The position numbers were made by a program, and so were the translations under genes. A stretch of DNA of 64,000 nucleotides from Apostichopus japonicus (taxonomy: Eukaryota; Echinodermata; Holothuroidea; Aspidochirotida; Stichopodidae), in assembly GCF_037975245.1 (NCBI RefSeq), contig NC_092579.1:12696678-12760677 (forward strand), read 5' to 3'. Each line of letters begins with the position of its first letter. Position 1 is the stretch's first letter. The notes under the pieces were generated by a model. That model was given only the letters and a program-made list of their open reading frames with translations. It had not been told where the DNA came from and ran no database searches. Of this stretch, positions 1 to 9,609 are shown piece after piece.

Positions 1-1
1 T

Positions 2-706
2 GCTTCTGGTTCTAGTTGTAATATTGATAAAACTGAATTACTTAGCATTGGGTGCAGCCATGTTAATCCCAGCAATTTCGACTTCCCTGTGAGGAAAGAT
101 TTCATTACAGTATTAGGTGTTGCTATTAGTAACGATAAAAAATCAATCGAAAAAGAAAATTGGGAGAAAAAAGTTACCTCCTGCCGTAAATTACTAAATA
201 CCTGGAAAGGTAGAAAATTATCTTTTAAGGGTAAATCTCTCATTATAAATTCGCTCATCGTAACTCGCTTAGTATATTTGACCACTGTTTTACCAGTCCC
301 TGATTGGGTTATCACCACATTACGTCAGAGTGTAGTCGATTTTATTTGGAGAGGTAAAAAACCTTCTATTAAGTATCTTAACTTGCTTTTACCAATCGAC
401 AGAGGGGGATTCAGTTTGAGCGACATTGAATTAACAAGAGATGCTCTTAGAGTTAAATTTTGTAGTAAGATATTAAGCAATAACATTAATATTAAATTAC
501 AAAAATTAATGTTGTATTTTTTGAATACGTATGAAGATATGAGCCTTGGGCGTGGTATCTTTCAAATTACTCCTAACCGCAAGTCTGTTCATAAGCTAAG
601 CCCGTATTACTGTGAACTCATGTTAGCATGGGATCGGCTAATTCAAGGCCGTTTCTGGCTACCAGAGAAGACATCCTCAATCAACCTATCTTTAGTAATA
701 CCCTGA
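2..706 (+). pseudogene. LINE ORF2 fragment: end of reverse transcriptase domain and thumb region
   Basis: The frame is open from base 2, so the ATG at 89 is an internal methionine and not a start; the true start lies upstream of the window. At nt 5-34 it encodes SGSSCNIDKT, matching the SG..N..KT block after the RT palm. Counting from Met89, residues 39-49 give W.GRKLSFKGK, residues 85-89 give FIWRG, and a GGFSLSDIE block follows; these are the conserved thumb/connection motifs of L1-type RTs. The catalytic YxDD motif would lie upstream and is not visible. The frame stops at 706, but the protein similarity continues in another frame from about 650, so this copy is broken. If intact, it would reverse transcribe the element RNA at a nicked target site. 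Confidence 0.8.
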
Positions 707-1692
707 TTGTTGACAATGATAGTCAAACACTTTTTAATCGTCACTTCATTAAAGGTGGTATCGTTTCTGTAAGTGTTCTGATGTATGAGATTATACCCAC
801 TTCTCTGCCAGCCAAGGCCGTGCATGAGTGCATTGAGCTTGCTAATCCTGATAATCCCCTTACATTAACCGATGTTCAGAATTATATCGATGTCATTCTC
901 CACGCCTTCCCCTCTGACTGGTTAGGTGATATATTTTCTTCTGATGCAATTGTATCTACGCAAATTGACTATATTTCTACTGCAAAATTTCAAAATGGCA
1001 AAAACATTATAGATGCCTCCTCAGTTTCGTGCAGAATAGCTTCACGCCTTTTGCGTGACAATCTTAACACATCGCCCAAGGGCGAAGAATACTGGAAGCA
1101 GCATTTTCCCAGTCTTGATTTTTCTAATAGATGGAGTAACATATATCGTTCTCCAAAGTGTTTCTTTGACGCCGATATCGACTTCAAAGTATTACATAAT
1201 ATTTTTTACACTAACGACAAATTGTACAAGTTTGGATTAACCGATTCTCCTTACTGCACCTTTTGCAAAACCACGCACGAAAGTACTATTCATCTTTTTA
1301 TTGAGTGTTCTGAAGTCGAAAATTTATGGCACTTTTTGGTTAATAAGTTGAATACTTTACATTCGGTAGTTAATTTTATTGAATGGAACGGGTTGTCCCT
1401 TCTGGGTCTTGGCCGTAAAAACAACTGTATTGTAGGAATTTTGTGTGACTTCATCTTCAATATATATAAGTGTACAATTTGGAATTGCAGAATATCTCGC
1501 CTCAATAATAACTATCTTTGTAATATTGAAAAAGTTTTTCACAATGTACTCAAGAAGAAAATTCGGTTACTTTTTGATGTGTACTATCACAAAAACAATA
1601 CCTCACGGTTTTTTAATATATTTACACAGAACGATATTGTGCTCTCTAAGAAAGAATCGAACAGCTATACTTACCATCTGGATAGAGGTTAA
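628..1692 (+). pseudogene. LINE ORF2 C-terminal domain with zinc-knuckle-like motif, frameshifted from upstream part
   Basis: This frame encodes the distal part of the same LINE protein. The first ATG at 628 lies in the overlap and is unlikely to be a real start. Family-like sequence begins near residue 7 (RPFLATREDIL, then a PIFSN block). Residues 210-227 form C-x2-C-x8-H-x4-C (C210, C213, H222, C227) followed by an LW pair, the arrangement of the RT-associated zinc-binding domain (zf-RVT type) found in LINE and plant non-LTR proteins. The frame ends with TAA at 1690-1692. Moving from the upstream frame to this one needs the equivalent of a one-base loss (or two-base gain) between about 628 and 706. 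A programmed frameshift is possible but I see no supporting signal. Confidence 0.78.
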
Positions 1693-1923
1693 TTTGTATA
1701 CAGTACGTGTTGACGTAATCAGGGTCTGGTCTTCTGACTTTGCTTTAGACATTGTTGTCTTTTGTATATAATTTCTTATGTGTGTGGTGTTTAGTATTTT
1801 AGTTTTCTCTTAACCTAAACATGAGTAAATGTTAAGGTAATTATTATTTAATGTTCTAGTTAAAACAAATCATACTTAAGTTTTAATTCTGTAAAAAATA
1901 CCTTTGTAAATAATATTGTCAAT

Positions 1924-1948
1924 GGGTGAGCCAGTGGGCTCATCTCCC
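1924..1948 (+). other. stem-loop near the LINE 3' terminus
   Basis: GAGCC (1928-1932) pairs perfectly with GGCTC (1937-1941) around an AGTG loop. The stem extends by T1927-A1942, and GGG (1924-1926) can pair with CCC (1946-1948) across a three-base bulge. Many LINE clades have a 3' stem-loop recognised by their own RT; that this one has such a role is inference from position and pairing only. Confidence 0.5.
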
Positions 1949-1967
1949 AATAAAGGAGGGAAAAAAA
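1949..1967 (+). promoter_or_regulatory. AATAAA signal and short A-rich tail of the LINE
   Basis: AATAAA lies at 1949-1954, followed by GGAGGG and seven A residues at 1961-1967. The A run is the point where LINE sequence stops and the tRNA-like repeat begins, as expected of a retrotransposition 3' junction. The hexamer may be a real polyadenylation signal or simply part of the tail. Confidence 0.6.
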
Positions 1968-2123
1968 TGGCGTGGCGCACTGTACAAGCTGATGATCGAG
2001 ACTCTCTTTTGCATCCGTGGTTCGAACCCCGGTGGTGACGTCTTTTGCCGATCTTTTACAGCAAGTGCCTACACGGGGAGCTGTAAGTATTAGTTAATCT
2101 ACCTAATATATCAGTCCATACAG

Positions 2124-2192
2124 TGGCGCGATGGCTTGGCGCACTGTACGAGCTGATGATCGAGACTCTCTTTTGCATCCGTGGTTCGAACC
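2124..2192 (+). promoter_or_regulatory. internal Pol III-type promoter: box A and box B (repeated in most monomers)
   Basis: Box A-like sequence TGGCGCGATGG starts at 2124; it fits the TRGCNNAGTNGG consensus with a one-base shift before the A. Box B GGTTCGAACC at 2183-2192 is a perfect core. The two starts are 59 bp apart, longer than the roughly 44 bp of a standard tRNA but within the range TFIIIC is known to tolerate. The same pair recurs in most monomers of the array. Whether they bind TFIIIC or are transcribed cannot be seen from sequence. Confidence 0.65.
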
Positions 2193-2206
2193 CCGGTGGT
2201 GACGTC

Positions 2207-2221
2207 TTTTGCCGATCTTTT
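2207..2221 (+). terminator. two T4 runs downstream of box B, candidate Pol III terminators
   Basis: TTTT at 2207-2210 and 2218-2221 follow box B by about 15 and 26 bp on the non-template strand, the usual form of a Pol III stop. The two sit in a TCTTTT direct repeat. Short monomers keep only one run, and the TCTTTCAC short variant (for example 2531-2540) keeps none. A further T4 at 2171-2174 lies upstream of box B and could stop transcripts early. Confidence 0.45.
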
Positions 2222-2287
2222 ACAGCAAGTGCCTACACGGGGAGCTGTAAGTATTAGTTAATCCACCTAATATCTCAGTCCATACAG

Positions 2288-2899
2288 TGGCGCGATGGCT
2301 TGGGGCACTGTACGAGCTGATGATCGAGACTCTCTTTTGCATCCGTGGTTCGGACCCCGGTGGTGACGTCTTTTGCCGATCTTTTACAGCAAGTGCCTAC
2401 ACGGGGAGCTGTAAGTATTAGTTAATCCACCTAATATCTCAGTCCATATAGTGGCGCGATGGCTTGGCGCACTGTACGAGCTGATGATCGAGACTCTCTT
2501 TTGCATCCGTGGTTCGAACCCCGGTGGTGACGTCTTTCACAGCAAGTGCCTACACGGGGAGCTGTAAGTATTAGTTAATCCACCTAATATCTCAGTCCAT
2601 ACAGTGGCGCGATGGCTTGGCGCACTGTACGAGCTGATGATCGAGACTCTCTTTTGCATCCGTGGTTCGAACCCCGGTGGTGACGTGTTTTGCCGATCTT
2701 TTACAGCAAGTGCCTCCACGGGGAGCTGTAAGTATTAGTTAATCCACCTAATATCTCAGTCCATACAGTGGCGAGATGGCTTGGCGCACTGTACGAGCTG
2801 ATGATCGAGACTCTCTTTTGCATCCGTGGTTCGAACCCCGGTGGTGACGTCTTTTGCCGATCTTTTACAGCAAGTGCCTACACGGGGAGCTGTAAGTAA
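2288..2899 (+). repeat. array segment at the LINE edge, with the first short monomer
   Basis: Monomers here mix the long form with the short form that reads TCTTTCACAGC after the CRE-like motif (first at about 2531). One unit has TTGGGGCAC for TTGGCGCAC and TTCGGACC in box B (2298-2360). Units with CCTCCACGG in place of CCTACACGG also appear. No exact higher-order period is evident in this stretch. Confidence 0.7.
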
Positions 2900-4740
2900 T
2901 AGTTAATCCACCTAATATCACAGTCCATACAGTGGCGCGATGGCTTGGCGCACTGTGCGAGCTGATGATCGAGACTCTCTTTTGCATCCGTGGTTCGAAC
3001 CCCGGTGGTGACGTCTTTTGCCGATCTTTTACAGCAAGTGCCTACACGGGGAGCTGTAAGTATTAGTTAATCCACCTAATATCTCAGTCCATACAGTGGC
3101 GCGATGGCTTGGCGCACTGTACGAGCTGATGATCGAGACTCTCTTTTGCATCCGTGGTTCGAACCCCGGTGGTGACGTCTTTTGCCGATCTTTTACAGCA
3201 AGTGCCTACACGGGGATCTGTAAGTATTAGTTAATCCAGCTAATATCTCAGTCCATACAGTGGCGCGATGGCTTGGCGCACTGTACGAGCTGATGATCGA
3301 GACTCTCTTTTGCATCCGTGGTTCGAACCCCGGTGGTGACGTCTTTCACAGCAAGTGCCTACACGGGGCGCTGTAAGTATTAGTTAATCCACCTAATATC
3401 TCAGTCCATACAGTGGCGCGATGGCTTGGCGCACTGTACGAGCTGATGATCGAGACTCTCTTTTGCATCCGTGGTTCGGACCCCGGTGGTGACGTGTTTT
3501 GCCGATCTTATCCAGCAAGTGCCTCCACGGGGAGCTGTAAGTATTAGTTAATCCACCTAATATCTCAGTCCATATAGTGGCGCGATGGCTTGGCGCACTG
3601 TACGAGCTGATGATCGAGACTCTCTTTTGCATCCGTGGTTCGAACCCCGGTGGTGACGTCTTTCACAGCAAGTGCCTACACGGGGAGCTGTAAGTATTAG
3701 TTAATCCACCTAATATCTCAGTCCATACAGTGGCGCGATGGCTTGGCGCACTGTACGAGCTGATGATCGAGACTCTCTTTTGCATCCGTGATTCGAACCA
3801 CGGTGATGACGTCTTTTGCCGATCTTTTACAGCAAGTGCCTACACGGGGAGCTGTAAGTATTAGTTAATCCAGCTAATATCTCAGTCCATACAGTGGCGC
3901 GATGGCTTGGCGCACTGTACGAGCTGATGATCGAGACTCTCTTTTGCATCCGTGGTTCGAATCCCGGTGGTGACGTCTTTTGCCGATCTTTTACAGCAAG
4001 TGCCTACACGGGGAGCTGTAAGTATTAGTTAATCCACCTAATATCTCAGTCCATACAGTGGCGCGATGGCTTGGCGCACTGTACGAGCTGATGATCGAGA
4101 CTCTCTTTTGCATCCGTGGTTCGAACCCCGGTGGTGACGTCTTTTGCCGATCTTTTACAGCAAGTGCCTACACGGGGATCTGTAAGTATTAGTTAATCCA
4201 GCTAATATCTCAGTCCATACAGTGGCGCGATGGCTTGGCGCACTGTACGAGCTGATGATCGAGACTCTCTTTTGCATCCGTGGTTCGAACCCCGGTGGTG
4301 ACGTCTTTCACAGCAAGTGCCTACACGGGGCGCTGTAAGTATTAGTTAATCCACCTAATATCTCAGTCCATACAGTGGCGCGATGGCTTGGCGCACTGTA
4401 CGAGCTGATGATCGAGACTCTCTTTTGCATCCGTGGTTCGGACCCCGGTGGTGACGTCTTTTGCCGATCTTTTACAGCAAGTGCCTACACGGGGAGCTGT
4501 AAGTATTAGTTAATCCACCTAATATCTCAGTCCATATAGTGGCGCGATGGCTTGGCGCACTGTACGAGCTGATGATCGAGACTCTCTTTTGCATCCGTGG
4601 TTCGAACCCCGGTGGTGACGTCTTTCACAGCAAGTGCCTACACGGGGAGCTGTAAGTATTAGTTAATCCACCTAATATCTCAGTCCATACAGTGGCGCGA
4701 TGGCTTGGCGCACTGTACGAGCTGATGATCGAGACTCTCT
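2900..4740 (+). repeat. 962 bp higher-order repeat, two copies
   Basis: Three diagnostic variants recur at exactly 962 bp: CGGGGATCTG at 3211 and 4173, the GGGGCGCTG change at 3364 and 4326, and box B variant TTCGGACC at 3471 and 4433. The CATATAG variant also recurs. The period equals four long plus two short monomers. The copies differ in places, for example CTTATCCAGC near 3508 is not repeated near 4470. Outer limits are approximate. Confidence 0.75.
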
Positions 4741-5199
4741 TTTGCATCCGTGGTTCGAACCCCGGTGGTGACTTGTTTTGCCGATCTTTTACAGCAAGTG
4801 CCTCCACGGGGAGCTGTAAGTATTAGTTAATCCAGCTAATATCTCAGTCCATACAGTGGCGCGATGGCTTGGCGCACTGTACGAGCTGATGATCGAGACT
4901 CTCTTTTGCATCCGTGGTTCGAACCCCGGTGGTGACGTCTTTTGCCGATCTTTTACAGCAAGTGCCTACACGGGGAGCTGTAAGTATTAGTTAATCCAGC
5001 TAATATCTCAGTCCATACAGTGGCGCGATGGCTTGGCGCACTGTACGAGCTGATGATCGAGACTCTCTTTTGCATCCGTGGTTCGAACCCCGGTGGTGAC
5101 GTCTTTTGCCGATCTTTTACAGCAAGTGCCTACACGGGGAGCTGTAAGTATTAGTTAATCCAGCTAATATCTCAGTCCATACAGTGGCGCGATGGCTTG
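4741..5199 (+). repeat. array segment of long monomers between two higher-order blocks
   Basis: This is a short run of long monomers with CCAGCTAAT in the spacer. It includes one unit with ACTTGTTTT in place of ACGTCTTTT at 4771, a variant that recurs at 7165 and 8302, which links this segment to those later ones. Confidence 0.65.
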
Positions 5200-7100
5200 G
5201 CGCACTGTACGAGCTGATGATCGAGACTCTCTTTTGCATCCGTGGTTCGAACCCCGTTGGTGACGTCTTTTGCCGATCTTTTACAGCAAGTGCCTACACG
5301 GGGAGCTGTAAGTATTAGTTAATCCACCTAATATCTCAGTCCATACAGTGGCGCGATGGCTTGGCGCACTGTACGAGCTGATGATCGAGACTCTCTTTTG
5401 CATCCGTGGTTCGAACCACGGTGATGACGTCTTTTGCCGATCTTTTACAGCAAGTGCCTACACGGGGAGCTGTAAGTATTAGTTAATCCAGCTAATATCT
5501 CAGTCCATACAGTGGCGCGATGGCTTGGCGCACTGTACGAGCTGATGATCGAGATTCTCTTTTGCATCCGTGGTTCGAACCCCGGTGGTGACGTCTTTTA
5601 CAGCAAGTGCCTACACGGGGAGCTGTAAGTATTAGTTAATCCACCTAATATCTCAGTCCATACAGTGGCGCGATGGCTTGGCGCACTGTACGAGCTGATG
5701 ATCGAGACTCTCTTTTGCATCCGTGGTTCGAACCCCGGTGGTGACGTCTTTTACAGCAAGTGCCTACACGGGGAGCTGTAAGTATTAGTTAATCCAGCTA
5801 ATATCTCAGTCCATACAGTGGCGCGATGGCTTGGCGCACTGTACGAGCTGATGATCGAGACTCTCTTTTGCATCCGTGGTTCGAACCCCGGTGATGACGT
5901 CTTTTGCCGATCTTTTACAGCAAGTGCCTACACGGGGAGCTGTAAGTATTAGTTAATCCACCTAATATCTCAGTCCATACAGTGGCGCGATGGCTTGGCG
6001 CACTGTACGAGCTGATGATCGAGACTCTCTTTTGCATCCGTGGTTCGAACCCCGGTGGTGACGTCTTTCACAGCAAGTGCCTACACGGGGAGCTGTAAGT
6101 ATTAGTTAATCCAGCTAATATCTCAGTCCATACAGTGGCGCGATGGCTTGGCGCACTGTACGAGCTGATGATCGAGACTCTCTTTTGCATCCGTGGTTCG
6201 AACCCCGTTGGTGACGTCTTTTGCCGATCTTTTACAGCAAGTGCCTACACGGGGAGCTGTAAGTATTAGTTAATCCACCTAATATCTCAGTCCATACAGT
6301 GGCGCGATGGCTTGGCGCACTGTACGAGCTGATGATCGAGACTCTCTTTTGCATCCGTGGTTCGAACCACGGTGATGACGTCTTTTGCCGATCTTTTACA
6401 GCAAGTGCCTACACGGGGAGCTGTAAGTATTAGTTAATCCAGCTAATATCTCAGTCCATACAGTGGCGCGATGGCTTGGCGCACTGTACGAGCTGATGAT
6501 CGAGATTCTCTTTTGCATCCGTGGTTCGAACCCCGGTGGTGACGTCTTTTACAGCAAGTGCCTACACGGGGAGCTGTAAGTATTAGTTAATCCAGCTAAT
6601 ATCTCAGTCCATACAGTGGCGCGATGGCTTGGCGCACTGTACGAGCTGATGATCGAGACTCTCTTTTGCATCCGTGGTTCGAACCCCGGTGGTGACGTCT
6701 TTTACAGCAAGTGCCTACACGGGGAGCTGTAAGTATTAGTTAATCCAGCTAATATCTCAGTCCATACAGTGGCGCGATGGCTTGGCGCACTGTACGAGCT
6801 GATGATCGAGACTCTCTTTTGCATCCGTGGTTCGAACCCCGGTGATGACGTCTTTTGCCGATCTTTTACAGCAAGTGCCTACACGGGGAGCTGTAAGTAT
6901 TAGTTAATCCACCTAATATCTCAGTCCATACAGTGGCGCGATGGCTTGGCGCACTGTACGAGCTGATGATCGAGACTCTCTTTTGCATCCGTGGTTCGAA
7001 CCCCGGTGGTGACGTCTTTCACAGCAAGTGCCTACACGGGGCGCTGTAAGTATTAGTTAATCCAGCTAATATCTCAGTCCATACAGTGGCGCGATGGCTT
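5200..7100 (+). repeat. 951 bp higher-order repeat, two copies plus partial relatives downstream
   Basis: Six-monomer unit (three long, three short). The variants ACCCCGTTGG (5251 and 6202), AACCACG (5414 and 6365), GAGATTCTC (5551 and 6502), GTGATG (5891 and 6842) and the TCTTTCAC short form (6061 and 7012) all repeat at 951 bp. A partial third copy with the same order of variants lies at about 8780-9450, starting with ACCCCGTTGG at 8782. Confidence 0.82.
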
Positions 7101-9609
7101 GGCGCACTGTACGAGCTGATGATCGAGACTCTCTTTTGCATCCGTGGTTCGAACCCCGGTGGTGACTTGTTTTGCCGATCTTTTACAGCAAGTGCCTCCA
7201 CGGGGAGCTGTAAGTATTAGTTAATCCAGCTAATATCTCAGTCCATACAGTGGCGCGATGGCTTGGCGCACTGTACGAGCTGATGATCGAGACTCTCTTT
7301 TGCATCCGTGGTTCGAACCACGGTGGTGACGTCTTTTGCCGATCTTTTACAGCAAGTGCCTACACGGGGAGCTGTAAGTATTAGTTAATCCACCTAATAT
7401 CTCAGTCCATACAGTGGCGCGATGGCTTGGCGCACTGTACGAGCTGATGATCGAGACTCTCTTTTGCATCCGTGGTTCGAACCCCGGTGGTGACGTCTTT
7501 TGCCGATCTTTTACAGCAAGTGCCTACACGGGGAGCTGTAAGTATTAGTTAATCCAGCTAATATCTCAGTCCATACAGTGGCGCGATGGCTTGGCGCACT
7601 GTACGAGCTGATGATCGAGACTCTCTTTTGCATCCGTGGTTCGAACCCCGTTGGTGACGTCTTTTGCCGATCTTTTACAGCAAGTGCCTACACGGGGAGC
7701 TGTAAGTATTAGTTAATCCACCTAATATCTCAGTCCATACAGTGGCGCGATGGCTTGGCGCACTGTACGAGCTGATGATCGAGACTCTCTTTTGCATCCG
7801 TGGTTCGAACCACGGTGATGACGTCTTTTGCCGATCTTTTACAGCAAGTGCCTACACGGGGAGCTGTAAGTATTAGTTAATCCAGCTAATATCTCAGTCC
7901 ATACAGTGGCGCGATGGCTTGGCGCACTGTACGAGCTGATGATCGAGACTCTCTTTTGCATCCGTGGTTCGAACCCCGGTGGTGACGTCTTTTGCCGATC
8001 TTTTACAGCAAGTGCCTCCACGGGGAGCTGTAAGTATTAGTTAATCCACCTAATTTTTCAGTCCATACAGTGGCGCGATGGCTTGGCGCACTGTACGAGC
8101 TGATGATCGAGACTCTCTTTTGCATCCGTGGTTCGAACCCCGGTGGTGACGTCTTTCACAGCAAGTGCCTACACGGGGAGCTGTAAGTATTAGTTAATCC
8201 ACCTAATATCTCAGTCCATACAGTGGCGCGATGGCTTGGCGCACTGTACGAGCTGATGATCGAGACTCTCTTTTGCATCCGTGGTTCGAACCCCGGTGGT
8301 GACTTGTTTTGCCGATCTTTTACAGCAAGTGCCTCCACGGGGAGCTGTAAGTATTAGTTAATCCAGCTAATATCTCAGTCCATACAGTGGCGCGATGGCT
8401 TGGCGCACTGTACGAGCTGATGATCGAGACTCTCTTTTGCATCCGTGGTTCGAACCCCGGTGATGACGTCTTTTGCCGATCTTTTACAGCAAGTGCCTAC
8501 ACGGGGAGCTGTAAGTATTAGTTAATCCACCTAATATCTCAGTCCATACAGTGGCGCGATGGCTTGGCGCACTGTACGAGCTGATGATCGAGACTCTCTT
8601 TTGCATCCGTGGTTCGAACCCCGGTGGTGACGTCTTTTGCCGATCTTTTACAGCAAGTGCCTACACGGGGAGCTGTAAGTATTAGTTAATCCAGCTAATA
8701 TCTCAGTCCATACAGTGGCGCGATGGCTTGGCGCACTGTACGAGCTGATGATCGAGACTCTCTTTTGCATCCGTGGTTCGAACCCCGTTGGTGACGTCTT
8801 TTGCCGATCTTTTACAGCAAGTGCCTACACGGGGAGCTGTAAGTATTAGTTAATCCACCTAATATCTCAGTCCATACAGTGGCGCGATGGCTTGGCGCAC
8901 TGTACGAGCTGATGATCGAGACTCTCTTTTGCATCCGTGGTTCGAACCACGGTGATGACGTCTTTTGCCGATCTTTTACAGCAAGTGCCTACACGGGGAG
9001 CTGTAAGTATTAGTTAATCCAGCTAATATCTCAGTCCATACAGTGGCGCGATGGCTTGGCGCACTGTACGAGCTGATGATCGAGATTCTCTTTTGCATCC
9101 GTGGTTCGAACCCCGGTGGTGACGTCTTTTACAGCAAGTGCCTACACGGGGAGCTGTAAGTATTAGTTAATCCACCTAATATCTCAGTCCATACAGTGGC
9201 GCGATGGCTTGGCGCACTGTACGAGCTGATGATCGAGACTCTCTTTTGCATCCGTGGTTCGAACCCCGGTGGTGACGTCTTTTACAGCAAGTGCCTACAC
9301 GGGGAGCTGTAAGTATTAGTTAATCCAGCTAATATCTCAGTCCATACAGTGGCGCGATGGCTTGGCGCACTGTACGAGCTGATGATCGAGACTCTCTTTT
9401 GCATCCGTGGTTCGAACCCCGGTGATGACGTCTTTTGCCGATCTTTTACAGCAAGTGCCTACACGGGGAGCTGTAAGTATTAGTTAATCCACCTAATATC
9501 TCAGTCCATACAGTGGCGCGATGGCTTGGCGCACTGTACGAGCTGATGATCGAGACTCTCTTTTGCATTCGTGGATCGAAACCCGGTGGTGACGTCTTTT
9601 GTCGATCTT
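7101..9609 (+). repeat. array segment with 1137 bp repeat and partial 951-type copy
   Basis: The ACTTGTTTT variant recurs at 7165 and 8302 and the ACCCCGTTGG variant at 7645 and 8782, both 1137 bp apart (six long plus one short monomer). From 8782 the order of variants follows the 951 bp unit. A unit near 9570 has a damaged box B (GGATCGAAA). Confidence 0.7.

Larger units (their letters stand above)
1..1967 (+). mobile_element. 3' part of an L1/Tx1-like non-LTR retrotransposon (LINE)
   Basis: The segment holds the end of a reverse transcriptase ORF, a 3' UTR and an A-rich tail, in the order expected for the 3' end of a LINE. It is cut at its 5' side by the window edge, so endonuclease and catalytic RT motifs cannot be judged. 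The protein shows the SG..N..KT block that follows the RT catalytic core, a W..RKLSFKGK thumb segment, an FIWRGK block, and a distal Cys/His motif; together these are typical of L1 and Tx1 group elements. The coding region is frameshifted. Base composition is AT-rich, unlike the CpG-rich array that follows. Clade assignment is from motif memory and is only moderately secure. Confidence 0.88.
1693..1967 (+). other. LINE 3' untranslated region and tail
   Basis: AT-rich, non-coding stretch of 275 bp between the TAA stop and the start of the tandem array. It contains no long frame and no copy of the array monomer. I found no similarity between this UTR and the 3' half of the monomer, so the monomer does not appear to borrow this LINE's tail. 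It ends in a stem-loop, a polyadenylation-type hexamer and seven A residues. Confidence 0.75.
2124..2287 (+). repeat. representative long monomer (164 bp)
   Basis: One full-length unit, taken from the T of box A to the base before the next box A. The order is: D-arm GCGC (2126-2129), nine-base loop containing GG, GCGC (2139-2142); a region at the anticodon-arm place (about 2144-2164) with poor pairing; T4 at 2171-2174; T-arm with loop TTCGAAC (2185-2191) flanked by five-base arms of which three of five pairs form; TGACGTC (2199-2205); T4 at 2207-2210 and 2218-2221; then the 3' half ending in CAG at 2285-2287. The bases flanking the head do not form an acceptor stem. It is therefore tRNA-like but should not be called a functional tRNA gene. 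No amino-acid identity can be assigned. Confidence 0.85.

Noticed and set aside
89-91. ATG at 89 as the start of a gene
   Set aside because: The frame is open back to base 2 and encodes the SG..N..KT block upstream of this ATG, so it is internal.
628-1771. Several short frames on both strands overlapping the LINE (643-825, 990-1187, 1055-1240, 1290-1505, 1357-1542, 1445-1771)
   Set aside because: They overlap the frame that carries the RT-associated motifs and show no recognisable domain of their own.
1693-1967. Shared tail between the LINE and the monomer, which would make the monomer a SINE mobilised by this LINE
   Set aside because: I could find no matching stretch between the LINE 3' UTR and the monomer 3' half by eye.
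2172-2197. CENP-B box in the monomer around box B
   Set aside because: TTCG is present on both strands, but the A and CGGG positions of the NTTCGNNNNANNCGGGN consensus do not line up.
2124-2200. Functional tRNA gene cluster
   Set aside because: The D-arm and box B are good, but the anticodon arm does not pair, the T-arm has two mismatches, no acceptor stem forms, and a T4 run interrupts the middle.
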